From contig NC_087069.1 of assembly GCF_963678635.1 (NCBI RefSeq), forward strand, positions 48,316,276 through 48,380,275: 64,000 nucleotides of DNA, in the 5' to 3' direction. The position numbers and the translations under genes were made by a program. Below the pieces are notes generated by a model, which did not search any database, had not been told where the DNA came from, and saw only the letters and a program-made list of their open reading frames with translations. The stretch comes from Symsagittifera roscoffensis. Its lineage: Eukaryota > Xenacoelomorpha > Acoela > Convolutidae. This document shows, in pieces, positions 30,709 to 44,105 of this stretch (position 1 is the first letter of the stretch; each line of letters starts with the position of its first letter).

Positions 30709-30733
30709 CTGTGGAAGAAAAGACCAGTTAAAT

Positions 30734-33700
30734 GAGGTGTAGCAGCCTTGCCTCCGGCGGCTTCGCAAAACCAGGAAAGAAACGAGGGCGCCGGAGAAGC
30801 AGCATGTGGACCCTGAAGACTTGGTCTTGTCCTTGACCACACTGAGAGACTTCCTTGTGGAAAGGCAGGTAGAGGAACTCTTGTTTCCAGCATATGACCC
30901 GAACCGAGGACGACCGCATCCACGGGAGCTGTATGCATTGATACACGTAATCTTTTCTGATAAAATACAAGCGTATTTACAGAAGAAATACTATTTGAGT
31001 TTGGGCTGAGTGTAACTTGACTGCAGGACGTGTTGTATTATATGTGATATGTTATGTTATGTTATCAGGACTTTGGTTGTGGAAGGGTTAGTGACCACGA
31101 ATGACCGAACGATAATCAAAGGAACAGACCCAAAATTTGGACTGTCCATTCTTGGTTGGAAACCCAAAATTTTACAAAAAACTGATTTTAATGTTTTTTT
31201 AAACCAAAATCTTTTTATTTGAATGTATTAAGATAATTTTATTACAAAATCTGAGTAAAGTTGACAAATGTGATACTAGTGACCTTTTTTCTGGATCCTG
31301 ATTGATCATTTATTTATTCATCAGATTTCAATTGTAAAAACTGATAAACAAACCGAATCTAACGAAATGGATAACTTCGACTTGGATGAACTGATGGGTC
31401 TAGCGGAGGCGTAAGTAGGACCGTTTGTAGATTCGATCTACCGTCGGCTAATTGATTGAGACTCCGCTCTGGAGAACACAGAGGTTGTCATGTTGCTGGT
31501 CGCCTTGATGAACATCTTAGGGAACGATAACCGTGGAGACCGCCCCACGGAAGTCTTATTGATGGCAGCATATGGACAACAAAGAGTACTAGACCGCCCA
31601 AAAATGAGTTAAATGAGCATGAGAAACGGGGCTCTCTCCGGAAGTGACTTGACGAATGAGCCTGGATTGCGAAGTTCCAGGACCTACCAACCGGTTGAGA
31701 TAACTCTGTCAACCAAGCCTCGGCCTGGGTTGAGAAGGATGCATCAGGAGATGAACAACGAGGCAGCCTCGTCTAGTTCACAATTGAGAGCAGCTGTGCC
31801 ACCAAAGAGGGCGAAATTAGAATAGGGAGTCCAAATGAATGAGTCGATGCAAGATCTATAAGATCCAGATGAAACGAAGAAAGAACTGGATCGAGTGACC
31901 AAGACTCTGCTCAGTGTTGAAGAGATGTGGAAAAGACTGTTTGAGGAATACAATAAGAAGCATGCGAGGAAATAGAACGTTTGATGCGAGAATATAATGA
32001 GCGATGGGAGCGGCTGGCATTTACGACAGCAGTGGAAAGAACAATACCCGCAAGGGATGTTCCTCGTGGGCAGTCCCCGATGGAGCTTATAACGCCTCGC
32101 GATTTTGGCCTAACGACAACGACAGAAGTACGAGTTCCGACAGCAGCCGGCGGGGTAACAATCCTGGACCCGAGTGACGCCCTAAGTGACCCAGTCGTGG
32201 AACAGACGGTGCAAAGGCTGAGAGAAACAGCTGGACGACCTGTAGCCAGTAGGATTGGGAACAGAATATTGACAAGTGAATCTACTCCGTTAGAAATAAG
32301 CCAAACTTCCACCGGGAATCTAGATCAGGAGGAGATGTCGGAACTGTCTCCGACAACTCGACTGAAAACGTAGCGACAAGATCACCCAATAATAATACCA
32401 TGATGCATGGGGTGACCGAGAAAACGGCAACATCCTCCTCGTTTTCGGAACGAGTGAATATCTTTCTGCGGAACTTTATCCCATTTAGTATGGGAACGGG
32501 TACAGGCGATGAAGTAGAAAACCAGGAGGAAGAGGAGGACAATGACGAACAAGATGACTTCGGATCTCAATTAAGCCTCAAGAGCTCGAATCATGAAAGT
32601 GGAGCAACCACCAACAGGGAAACTGGATCTTCTGACCAATTTGGCGTGGTCAGGACAGTAAAAAAGACCATATATGCATCACAGCAGTCGAGGGGTTTTG
32701 TGACCATTGCAAATTCGGAAGTGAAATCTGGAGATAGCAGGAACATAGGGCCAATAAAACCAACAATGGAACCAGAAGCGGATTACGAAGAGACAGAGAG
32801 GTAACACTCGGGTATCGACTAGCACTAAACTATCTGGAACGAATAGGGTGACACCATCACTAGTGACACCATTAGTGGATGAAAGTGGATCAATCGAAGA
32901 GGCCTTGACATGCATAGTGGACAGTAAAGAAGAACAGAACGAACAGATCTCCCTACGAATGAGTGAACTGGAGATGGCAGTTCACGTCGAGAGAGAAAAT
33001 CTGCGGGAAGAGATTAATCGCAACAGGCAAGATGTCAAAAATGTTTGAAGGAGAGGACATATGAACATTTGGCCAAAAACTTGTCGCGAATGACGAGGGA
33101 AGCTGAGAAAAGAGAGATACGGCCGAGAGACGATATGGAGAAGTTAGAATGTCAACAAGAGCAGACTCTTGGGACTCTTGACACGAGAATAGACGCGATG
33201 ATGAAGAGGTGCACTCAGGCTATCATGGATAGGTTGGAGGGGCTCCTAGAGAACATGAGTGGATCGATGAGCAGGCAAGCAACCTCAGGAGAACCCAACA
33301 GGGAGCCGATCGTGAAACTAAATGAACCAGCTAACAGAAGAAGGTCATGTGGATCCACGAGAGATAGAGGCAGTTCATCCAGCTATGCCACTGGGGATAA
33401 TAGGCCGAGGGGCCGAATATCAGAGGAGATTCAAACAGCAACAGACCGACCTCAAACGAGAGATCAAAACAAAACAGAATGAAAATGCTACTGGGAGATG
33501 AGATTCCGCAAACTGGAGTCATACGGATCAAGGATGAAATCGTCCCAGTGACTAGAATAGGAAGGAAAATTCCGAGGTCCTATTGCAGGGCATTGACTCT
33601 CAAGCAGGGCATTCACGAGATGCAACGTCAATGGCTGCAGCGTTTGAACCTCTCAACAGGTCCTTGGAAACTTTCCTGACAAGGTTGTCTAGGACCAGTG

Positions 33701-35389
33701 AACGCAGCGAGAGGTCCAGGAGGGTATTTAAGAATCCGAGATGCTATAAAGACGAACCTGACGGCTGTATAGATACCTGGATAGAAGTCATGAAACTGCA
33801 TTTTTAGGAGGAAGACTTTACAGAACGGCAAGAATGTAGGCAATGTGAAGATGAAACGATAGACAAGTTATTAGATGATCTGGAGATGCTTAGATGGCGT
33901 AGATGAGCCAAATAGCAGGATGAACCTATCAGTAGCCTCAAAATACATCTATTCATAGAGAACGACGAGCTTCGAACAATATTGGCAACGTAATACACAC
34001 CGCTTTCAATTAATGCGCCAAAACAGAAGAATTGAGACTCAAATCTAAGGAATATATTCTACTAAAGCCTCATCGAGATCTGGCTAATACAAAAACAATT
34101 TTGACAATTTTAACATTGGACTAGCCAACCAGGGCAATAATTGGTACAAACCGATGGGCGACAAGGACAAGAGACGCTCTTGTGCAAATTGCAGTTCGAT
34201 GGAACATCATGTATCAGCATGCCCAACCTACAAACAGGGCATGGAAGCGATAGCCTTCAACCTCGAGGATGAGGATGCGTCAGAATTCAATCATGAAGAT
34301 TCCATGAGGGGAGTAATTGCAAAATTCGACCCCAGCTGTTTCTTTTGTAACTTGGAGGGTAATTTTAAATCGGATTGTCCGTAATTTTGAGATGCTGTGG
34401 CAGACATCAAGCATCAGAGGCATGATGAAGCTTTATCGGGTGTGAAAGCCAGCAAGGCGCGTCTGTTGAGTGAAGCGGAGGCACGCAGAAAGGAGAAAAC
34501 GCAAAAACTGGCAACGAAGAAGATGCAGGCAGTAACTGAAGAAATGCGTGAACCTCAAAAGTTGAATATAAGTCAGCCGCGAGAGATGCTTTAAACAGAG
34601 TCCAACAGGAGTTGTTATCAAAGAAGATAGAACAAAATGTGAACCTCGAACCAGAGAATGAAAAAACTCAGGAAAAGCTAAATGGCTTCGAAGCATCGGA
34701 GGTCGAAGAAACGAAAGTATCAAGCAGTTTGAGCGTGAATCTAAATGTTATCTCTGGGCAGACGATCGGCATGGTGCCCCAAGGAAGCAGAATACAGTCA
34801 AAATTCTCAGTGGCGGGACATCACGTGATCAGGAACCTAAATGAACTCTCATAGTTCACTATGATGCCTGTAGATACATTAGCAGAATATCTGAGACAAG
34901 TAGAGCCACTCACTGAACCAAGATTCGTATGAGCGTTGTTGACAACGGGTGGCCCTCGAATGAAGAATCTCCACGGGCGCTACGTGGAAGTCTATGGACC
35001 ATATCTGGTGATGTTGAATGTAGACGGGTTCAGTATCTATACTAGGACCTACGTCACAACAGATAGTTACCATATAGGGCAGATCTATTTGGGTCAGGAA
35101 GAACTTAAGGACCGTAGAATCGACCATGACGCCATGATGGAGCAGGATGCGGTACGCATAGGAAACGAGACATATGTGACTGGACATCTGCTGGACAACA
35201 ATGGGAAGAAAATTGGAGAGACATGACTTCTAGACACAGGTGCGGTGGTTAGCGTGACGCCAGTAAGGACTTGGGAAAGAATTGGCTTCACGAGGGAATA
35301 CTGAATTCCGACAAACCTCAGATTGTCAGCAGCCAACCGTGGAGTAATCCAATTAGCCAGAAGAACACCGTTGACGTTTCACGTTGCCT
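30734..35389 (+). mobile_element. Ty3/gypsy-family element, copy G1 (gag-protease part), broken
   Basis: A GC-richer segment. It starts with a short module (HVDPEDLVLSLTTLRDFLVE, HPRELYALIHVIF). A long charged gag-like portion follows (31.6-33.5 kb, with ARDVPRGQSPMELITPRDF and coiled-coil-like Glu/Arg stretches). Two zinc knuckles lie near 34180-34384 (CANCSSMEHHVSACP and CFFCNLEGNFKSDCP). A retropepsin start (LLDTGA) is near 35225. Reverse transcriptase and integrase are not in this copy, and no LTR is visible. It has many breaks. It is homologous to G2 and G3. Confidence 0.75.
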
Positions 35390-35539
35390 TCGTTTCTCAA
35401 AGCGCATCATTGCTAGGTGCATTTGTACCCGTGAGCCAAAATGATTCAACAAGAATTCAAAGGTCTTCTCAGCTGTGTCCCGCCGGTGTCGCTTTTTGGC
35501 CATCACGCAGTTTAGGGCTGCCCCTTCCAGGTTGCTAGT
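35390..35539. other. Junction between opposed gypsy copies G1 and G2
   Basis: About 150 bases that match neither the following part of G1 nor G2 in an obvious way. The two element copies face each other here. Confidence 0.5.
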
Positions 35540-38500
35540 GAGCGCATTGCATTCTTGCCTTTCTGTTAAGTCTTCCTCCTCATCCAGGTATCTTTACATC
35601 CGTCAAATTCGTCTTTATAGCATCTTGGTTCCTTAATTACCCTCCTGGACCTCTCGCTGCATTAATTGGTCCTAGATAACCTCGTCAGGAAAGTTTCCAA
35701 GGACCTGTTCAGAGGTTCAAACGCTGTAGCCATTGACGTTGCATCTTGTGTATGCCCCAATTGAGCGTCATTGCCCTCCTGTTCGAGTCGCTGGGACGAT
35801 TCCTTTCTTGATCCGATTGACTCCAGCTTGTGGGATCACATCTCTCAGTCGAATTTGCGTTCTATATCGGTCTCTCATTTGAGGTCGGTCTGTTGCTGTT
35901 TGAATCTCCTCTGATATTCGGCCCCTCGGCCTATTATCCCCAGTGGCATAGCTGGATGAACTGCCTCTATCTCTCGTGGATCCACATGACCTTCTTCTGT
36001 TAGCTGGTTCATTTAGTTTCACGATCGGCTCCCTGTTGGTTCTCCTGAGGTTGCTTGCCTACTCATCGATCCACTCTTGTTCTCTAGGAGCTCCTCCAAC
36101 TTATCCATGATAGCCTGAGTGCACCTCTTCATCATCGCGTCTATTCTCGTGTCAAGAGTCCCAAGAGTCTGCTCTTGTTGACATTCTAACTTCTCCATAT
36201 CGTCTCTCAGTCGTATCTCTATTTTCTCAGCTTCCCTCCTCAGTCGCGACAAGTTTTTGGCCAAGAGTCCATATGTCCTCTCCTTCAAACGTTTTTCACT
36301 TCTTGCCTGTTGCGGTTGATCTCTTCCCGCAGGTTTTCTCTCTCGACGTGGACTGCCATCTCCAGTTCACTCATTCGTAAGGAGATCTGTTCGATCTGTT
36401 CTTCCAAACTGTCCACTATGCTAGTCAAGGGCAGCCATCCGTTGGCCTCTGGCTTCGTTCGCAAAACCATCGCTTCCAAGTGAGCTTTCGTCTCTTTGGA
36501 GTTCTGCCTCTTCTATCCTTCCTCCTTTATCTCCTATCCTCTGAACCACAAGTCGTTGGACATCGCCTCTATCACTCGATGGTCATCGTTGATTCCTGGC
36601 TTTAATTTGAGCTGCCTGCTGAAATTAGCCAGTTCCGACCCCAATAGCTCATCCAGTACTAGCATGTTTAGAATGGTCTTTGAATCCTCTCATGGCGTTT
36701 GAGATGTCCGACCATACTGCTGGCAATTCTGCCCTAAGTAGTCTTAGGTTCCTCGCTTCCACTTCGCGGTTCGGAGCAGATATGATCACATCATACTTCT
36801 CTTCTGAGAGTATTGCCAAAATTGCTTACACGAATTTCAGTCCTCCGGAACTTGTGCATATCACGGAGACAACGCAAATACCGCTTTTGGTGTCATCTTG
36901 ACGAATGTTCCTTCTTTAGCGTATCCATTATCTCGCCCATTGAGTCTAGATTATCTTTGATTGCTAGCCATACTGCAACTTCAGCCGTTGTAGGCTCTCT
37001 GAGTCTGCTCAAGAGTTCCCTACTAAGAAAATGATCGTTTATGCCGGCAAACACGATCGTGATCGGGTTCATTTCAGTTTGTCGTTGTACCCCGATTGCC
37101 ATTGATACAGACTGCATCAGGTCCAAGTCGATTGCTGCCAGCATTACCACGTCAGGCCAAAAAATAGGAACTTGGAAGTCCGAGTTCGTGACCACCAAAA
37201 TCTTGGCCTTTCTAATCTCTACTTTAAAGTACGCGGCAAAGATATTCTCGTCCTTTCGAATCTTCAGTTCACCATATCTCTCGACATCGCCTTCTTGGGT
37301 TACTTGCTTTGGGTAAGACCTTCCTTCCACAAGAGAGGGAGGTGCTAGCATTTGTTTGAAAATTTTTACATGATGTCCTATTGTTGCTCTGATCGTCAGA
37401 AGTCTTCCTGGTCTTTCTTCTCGATTTCCTTCACTGTGGTTCATTCTCACATCTTGCAAAGGTCTGGCATTCACTGGACCCATGATGTTATTTGAGGGCA
37501 GTCCCTTAAGTTCTTTGCCCCGGCTCACTGGAGCTCTGTGGCATCTGTGGCACTTGTGGTTCTGCTGGGACCTATCTCAGATGTGTCTCTAGTTTTGGAC
37601 GCTCCAAGGTCGAAATCACCGGTTCCTCCCTCCTCAACACTACTGTATCAAAAAGTTCGACTTCCAATTCGTCCAGTCGCTCCGGGAAGACGCGGTTCAT
37701 CCAGGCTTGTCCCTCCACACTGTCAAAATGGATTGATTCCATTTGTATTGATTCTGACTTGATCCATGGCTCTCAGCTCATGTTCTAAATCCATCAGGAT
37801 CATCCGCCCAGCATTGCGACTCGCCATATTTGTCACTATGTTTTTCCATCTGATGACCTTTTCGTAGTGCTTCCTTCCCGTCGGTGTTAGAGTTCTCTTG
37901 CTCATCGGAACGGTGCAGAGGGTCAGTAGCGCGCACCTGATTTTTCGAGAGATGGTGGTAAATAGGCATACCATCAGTGATTGCCATTGAGCTTCTTCCT
38001 CGTCCGAGCTCCTGGACAACAATTCGAGCCTATTAGCATCTTTATATCTGGGATTCTTCCTGGGTTCATCAGTTCCACCATTCGATACAGCTGGGCTATC
38101 GTTGCGCCTCCAGAGGCCATCACTGTGGTGATCCACAAGGTCCTCAAGTTCTGTCTCACCAAACTGTCGCCCAGTATTAAATATGATGTCCCGAGCGGCT
38201 GTTGCTGCATGCTTAATGCTGGACTCCAAGTCGATCGATTGAAACTTGCCCACATGTCCGTGTCCGGAACTCCAGTAAAGTTGTAATTCAGCCGGTTGTT
38301 TTTCTGTACATAAAACACACGGGACACTTTTTTCATTGGCATTTTCCTTATCTTCCTGTCCAGGACTTTCGAGGTCTTCTTTGTCGGTCTCGTTGTGGTG
38401 TCAGATCCCGTTCTCCTCATCGTTTCTGGGGAGAGCTCCTCTATGCCTGTATCGTCGATCGTTCCATAGGGTGCAGTCACCCCGGAACCTGGCGCACTCC

Positions 38501-39976
38501 TGTTGGCTACAAGTCGTCCAGCCGTTTCTATGAGCTTATGTGCTGTCCGTTCTACTTAGGGTATCAATTGGGTCCGGGATTGTTACCCTGCCGGTGACTG
38601 TCGGATCTCGTACTTCTGGCGTTTGGCTAAGTTCGCGAGGCGTTAGAAGCTCCATCGGGGACTGCCCACGAGGAACATCCCTTGCGGGCATTGTTCTTTC
38701 CACTGCTTTCGTCAATGCTAGCCGCTCCGATCGCTCCTCAAATTCTCGCGTCAAACGTTCTATTTCATCGCCCTGCTTCTTTTTCCAATTCTCAAACAGT
38801 CTTTTCCACATATCTTTGTCTTCTTCAACACTGAGCAAAGTCTTGGTCACTCTATCCAGTTCTTCCTTCGTTTCACTTAGATCATTTAGATCTTGCATCG
38901 TCTCATTTGTCTGGACTTCCTCTTCTATTCTCGCCGTTTTTGGTGGCACAGCCGATTGGTGGCCTATGCTTGTTTGGGAGAGGCATCTCACCTGGTTGGT
39001 AGGTCCTGGAACTTCCCAATCCAGGCACGTTCGCCACGTCACTTCCTGAGAGAGCCCCTGTTCTCCACCGTATTACCCTCATGTTTGGGCGGTATAGTAC
39101 TACCTATTGTTCATATGCTGCCATCAATAGGACTTCCGTGGGGATGTCCCCACGGTTATCGGGCCCTAAGATGTTTGTTAAGGCGAACAGCAACAAGACC
39201 ATCTCTGGGTCCTCTACAGCGAAGTCTCGATCCATTAGCGGACAATAGATCACATCTGTCACCGGTCCTACATACGCCTTCGCTAGGTCCATCAGTTCAT
39301 CCCAGTCGAAGTTATTCATTTCGTAAGGTTCGATTTGATAATCAGTTTGCACAATCGAAATCTGATGAATCATTAAAAGAACAATCAAGATCTAGAAAAG
39401 AGGTCACGAGTATCACATTTGTCAACCTTACTCCAGATTTTGCAGATTTTGCATTGAAATTATTTCATATTTCAAAACAGTCAGATAAAAAGGATTTGAT
39501 TAAGTTCGAGTTAAAATCAGTTCATTGCTAAAGTTTTGGAATTCGACCTAATTTAGGGTCTGTTCCTTTGATTATCGTTCTGTCATTCGTGGCCACTAAT
39601 CCTTCCACACCCAAAGTCCTGATAGCGTAACACATTACTCATCACATTGAACACAACACGTCCTACACTCAAGTTACACTCAGCTCATACTCAAATAGTA
39701 TTTCTTATGTAAATACACTTGTATGTTAACATCAAAAAGATTACGTGTATCAATGCATACAGCTCCCGTGGATGTAATCGTCCTCCGTTTGGGTTGTAAA
39801 CTGGAAGCGAGAGCTCCTTCACCTCCCTCTCCCGAAGGAAGTCTCTCAGTCTCGTCAAGGACAAGATCAAGTCTTTAGGGTCCACATGCTGCTTCTCCCT
39901 CGCCCTCGTCACCAAGAAGCATGGGAACTTTCCTGGTATTTGCTAAGCCGCCGGAGGCAAGAATGCTACACCTCCT
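35540..39976 (-). mobile_element. Ty3/gypsy-family element, copy G2 (gag part with SGNH module), broken
   Basis: It is read on the minus strand from 39976. The opening module (VDPKDLILSLTRLRDFLRE), the MIHQISIVQT...NFDWDELMDLAKAY segment, the ARDVPRGQSPMELLTPREL block and the late MKERTYGLLAKNLSRL and LNEPANRRRSCGSTRDRG blocks all match G1 in reverse order of coordinates. Between ~38480 and ~36890 it carries an SGNH-like module that G1 lacks. It ends near 35540 in sequence equal to G1 at ~33.6-33.9 kb. Broken in several places. Confidence 0.75.
36890..38480 (-). pseudogene. SGNH/GDSL hydrolase-like module within gypsy copy G2
   Basis: On the minus strand LGTSYLILGDSLVRQNLRTL carries the block I GDSL motif, VMASGGATIAQLYRMVEL a block II-like Gly, and IPDIKMLIGSN a block III-like GxN. 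A downstream segment repeats the fold logic (FWPDVVMLAAIDLDLMQSVS, ITIVFAGINDHFLSRELLSR), where GIND resembles the GxND of block III. SGNH modules are known in ORF1 of some CR1-like LINEs; in LTR elements they are uncommon to my knowledge. What it does in gag is unknown. Regional description only. Confidence 0.6.
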
Positions 39977-40018
39977 ATTCATGGCTTTTGCTTCCACAGA
40001 ATATTTTTGTTTTTATTT
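39977..40018. other. Short junction between G2 and G3
   Basis: About 40 bases separating two gypsy copies that lie head to tail on the minus strand. Confidence 0.4.
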
Positions 40019-40410
40019 GAGAACGACTCATGAGCTCTTTAGTAAGTTCTCTTAACTAGACTGTTCCATTGTTCGATTGAAATGTCATTGGGCACTCGTG
40101 CCTTGATATCCTTGCATTGATTAGATGGTCGCATGTCTCTTCTGCTGAATCATTTATGCAGGACACGTCCTCTGCATATTTCGTGAAGTGATCGATCATG
40201 ACCAGGACCTGATTGTAGCCACTGTTTGTGATACGTATCTTCTGGTGGTCAATCTGCACAACCACTAAACCCTTCGTCTGGGGATGATACGTCGTTGAAT
40301 GAGGCTTAGCCTTTTGAGAACGTCTCATGAGCTCTTTAGTAAGTTCTCCTACGAAGGATGTTCCATTGTCCGATTGAAATGTCATTAGGCATCCGTGCCT
40401 CGCTATCCAC
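40019..40410 (-). repeat. Direct repeat of ~85 bp within the integrase part of G3
   Basis: GAGAACG(A/T)CTCATGAGCTCTTTAGTAAGTTCTC and the following ~55 bases occur at 40019-40103 and again at 40316-40400, about 297 bases apart, with some differences. It is a duplicated segment of the integrase portion. Confidence 0.8.
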
Positions 40411-43400
40411 GTATTGAGTAGCGACCAATGTCAGGGTCTTGATATACCTCCATGTCCATGTCTCTTGCTCGAGTCTCCACTAGTAACGTGTGGATCACTA
40501 AGTCTGAGAATACTGATCCTGTGCTGGAGAACCTATCTGATTAGTTGTCGATTTCTGAATGACTCGATTTGTTTACAACAGACGAGTATGCCACGGAGCA
40601 AGTCTCTCTTGCTGGTTCCAATTTATTAGCTCTGCTCATCCATCTAAACTCCCAGGACAACATCTTATCCGCCCGCTCTTACTTCTGCGCACGACCATTT
40701 TCTTCAACATCCGACTCCCGGGACAAACTTTCATGTTCCGTGGTTTGTTCATTGACTGAATAACGTTCTTCGACGTTTTTCTCCTCGGACAACTTTCTTG
40801 TTCCGAATTTTCTTCAACTTCTCCCCACTTCTGATCAGGATTCTCAAAGGTGACCGTCTTCTTTTGTTTTCCAATCTCCCGCTCTTGTTGTTCACATCAT
40901 TTCAATGAAAACATTTTATTATAAGATTTCAATTCAAAAATTCTCTTTAAAATCATATCTTTATTGGCATAGCTAGGAAATTCCTTCGCATTTTTTTCTC
41001 AGGTTTATAGTGTCCTAATAGTCGGTCTTCATCGGCAAAGCGTAGCCAAGCTTCTTTCCACTCTGGGTTGAAACTGTGGTGTCCAGTGTTTTCAAAAAGA
41101 CTTTGGCACACAGTCCGTTTTGTGTTAATGAAAAACTCCGGCCTAAAATCACTGTGCTCTGACTATTCGGGTTAAGTATCAAACAAACCTGTTTACTGTC
41201 ACTAAATGAGTTTTATTTTTTTATCCTAAAAACCGCTACAACAGCTTGTCCCGGCTGTAGTTTTACTTTTCTGTCCAACAAAATTGGCATTGTTTTCTCA
41301 TCCGTTATTATTCTATCATAATTCCGGTCCGGATTTTTAATCCTTATTAGTCCGTTGTTCAAGTCGTTCCTTACATCAAAAATCCTGACGAAGTCACGGC
41401 CCAAGATGATTGGTCTGAATCGTCCAGGTTCTCTACTAACAGGAAGCTCATCCACTTGTGCCGTCCTCCTATGTGAAGCAGCGTTATCGTTGCTCTTCCG
41501 GCTAGGTGGGTTGCTCCGCGGTTGGCTGCTGCCAATCTGCGGTTTGTCGGAATTAAGTCTTCCGTCGTGAAGCCCATTCTTTCCCAAGTCTTTACTGGCA
41601 TCACGCCAACCATCGCTCTTGTATCGAGAAGTCCTGTTACTCCGTTTTTCTTCCCATTAGTGTCTAGCAGATGTGCAGTCCCATCTGCTTCGTCTTCTGT
41701 GTGTACCGCATCTTCCTCCATCATGTCGTCATGGCCAAAAGTACGGACCTTAACTTCTTCTTGACACGAATAGATTTGCCCCATTTGGTCACTATCTGTT
41801 GTGAAGTAGGTCCTAGTAGAGATACTGATCCCGTCCACGTTCAACATCACTTGATATGGTCCACAGACTTCCACGTAGTGCCCGTGGAGTTTCTTTATTC
41901 GAGGGCCGCCCGTTGTCAACAACGCTCGCAGAGCCCTTGACTAAGTGCGTGGCTCTAATTGTTTCAGATAATCTGCACATGTATCCAAATGCATCGGAGT
42001 GGACTCTGAGGGTTCACTCAGGTTCCTGATCACCTGATGTCCCGCCACTGAGATTATAGACCGTATTTTGCTTCCTTGTGGCACCATACCGAATGTCTGC
42101 CCGGAGATCACAATTAGTTTCTTGCTCAAACGGCGGGGTGCTTTCGTTTCTTCCACCTCTGATGCTTCGAAGGCGCTTAGCCTCTTCTGAAATTTCTCAT
42201 TTTCTAGTTCGAGCTTCACCTTTTGTTCTATTTCATTTGTCACCAACTCCTGTTGGACACTGTTTAAAGCATCTCACGCTGCTTCCCTATAGTCGATCTT
42301 GAAATCATCTGCCGCAGTCACTGCTTCAGGCTCACGCATTTCTTCAGTTACTGCCTGCATCTTTTTTGTTGCCAGCTCTTGCGGTTTACCTTTTCTGCGT
42401 GCCTCCGCCTCACTCAACAGGCGTGTCTTGCTGGCTTTAAAACGGATAAAGCTTCCTCATGCCTTGGATGCTTGATATCTGCCACAACATCCTAAAATTG
42501 TGGACAGTCCGATTTAAAATGACCTCCAAGTTACAAAAGAAAAACTTGGGGCTATTACTCTTCTCATGAAAACTTCATGATCGAGTTCCCGGTACTTTAG
42601 TGCTAGTCGATATCCGAGTTTTATCTCCCTGTCTCGTTGTTTCTTCGTAATCCGCGTCTGGTTCCATTGTTGATTTTCTTGGCCCCATGTTTCTGCTATC
42701 TCCAGATTTCACTTCCGAATTTGCAATGGTCACAATCTCCCTTGACTGATGTGATGCATCTATGGTCTTGTTTAATAACCTGACCACGCCAAATCGGTCC
42801 GAAGATCCAGTTTCCCTGTTTCATGAGTCGAACTGTGGAGGCTTAATTGAGATTCGAAATCATCTTGTTCGTCATCGTCCCCCTCCTCTTCCTGGGTTTC
42901 TACTTCATCACCTGTACCCGTTCCAAAAGTGAGTGGGAAAAAGTTTCCCAAAGTGATATTCACTCGCTCCGAAAACGAGGAGGACGTTGCCGTTTTCTCG
43001 GTCACCCTATGCATCATGGTAGTATCAGTGGGTGATCTAGTTGTCACTACGTTTTCAGGCGAGATATCGGACAGTTCCGACATCTCTTCTCTGTCTAGAG
43101 TCCCGGTGGAAGTGGCAAAGTCTTGGCTTTGCTCTACGGGATTAGATTCACTAGCCAACCTTCTGTTCCCACTCCCTTTCATTCCACGTCCCGCCCCATT
43201 CTCATCTAGGGCAGCGTCTCGATGGATCTTTACTTCTAACATTGCCTTTTGGCCTCGGAGTATTTTGACTCTTGGTTTCAACCAGTACGCCTGAAATTTT
43301 TTCATTTTGTTGATCCGGGTTCGTGCAATTTTTTCCAAAAAAGGGTCGTTCATTGATTTTCTTTCTTTCTTCGGTATAAATTTCCTAGAGCTATCACTTA

Positions 43401-43452
43401 GTTTAGGTATCTTTGACTTGTGTAGACTCAATTTCGATTTCTCGTTTCTCAC
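40019..43452 (-). mobile_element. Ty3/gypsy-family element, copy G3 (gag C-part, protease, integrase part), broken
   Basis: On the minus strand from 43452: a Lys-rich segment (KLSLHKSKIPKLSDSSRKFI), the gag C-part that matches G1 (REIVTIANSEVKSGDSRNMG), a retropepsin region at 41.2-41.9 kb (HLLDTNGKKNGVTGLLDT, RPIILGRDFVRIFDV with the ILGRD flap-side motif), and a Ty3-type integrase portion at 40.05-40.4 kb (VMIDHFTKYAEDVSCI, SDNGTSFVGELTKEL, HSTTYHPQT). No reverse transcriptase is recognisable; 40.41-41.20 kb holds only diverged sequence. Several breaks. It places the family in Ty3/gypsy. Confidence 0.75.
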
Positions 43453-44105
43453 TGCTTATACACTCAATTGGTTTAACCGGTCCTTTATTGTTTCTCTACA
43501 GATAGTGATAACACAACACAATAAATCATCAAATGTTTAACCTAAATAGTGACCAGAAATCCTTCTAATTCCTGGTCAGCGTGTATCAAGATATGGAGCT
43601 AGCCCAGACTGATGTTAACCATAAACCTAAAAGATAGTGAAATCACTACCCACTCAAAAAAATTATTGGTAATTTCAAAACAAAAATGAAGAAAGGTAAA
43701 AATATTTTTCAAAAAATTATGTGTTTGGTATTTTAGTCAGTCGCAATCGATTGTCGAACTTGTTTTGTTTTAAGAATTAGCTTCTTCTGTTTAGTGCCGA
43801 GTCCTGAGTTACCTATCTGCTTTCGGATTGACAGAGCTAAAACCCTCAAGGCAACCATTTTTCCAAAACTACTTTGGATTTTAATCCACACATTTTAGTG
43901 TCGAACTCTGTTTTCAATAAGACCTGGTGTCGCGACTCTCCGGGCTTAGATCTGTTTTGTTTTACTCTGGTCTTTTTTAACTTTTTATTTGAAGGCAAGT
44001 TGACAGTGCAGTCACTGGTTTCTAGCGTGACTAATAATAACCTAAAAACTTTCACTATTTACCTTTCTTTCGTCTACTTAAGTTTTAGGATCCTCAAGAA
44101 CGCTT
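43453..44105. other. No gene seen between gypsy copy and minisatellite
   Basis: AT-rich sequence. Small frames at 43846-44055 (minus) and 43874-44122 (plus) show no domain. AATAAA and AT runs only. Confidence 0.45.

Noticed and set aside
30734-43452. Complete LTR retrotransposon with recognisable LTRs
   Set aside because: No direct long terminal repeats and no reverse transcriptase were found; only partial copies in both orientations.
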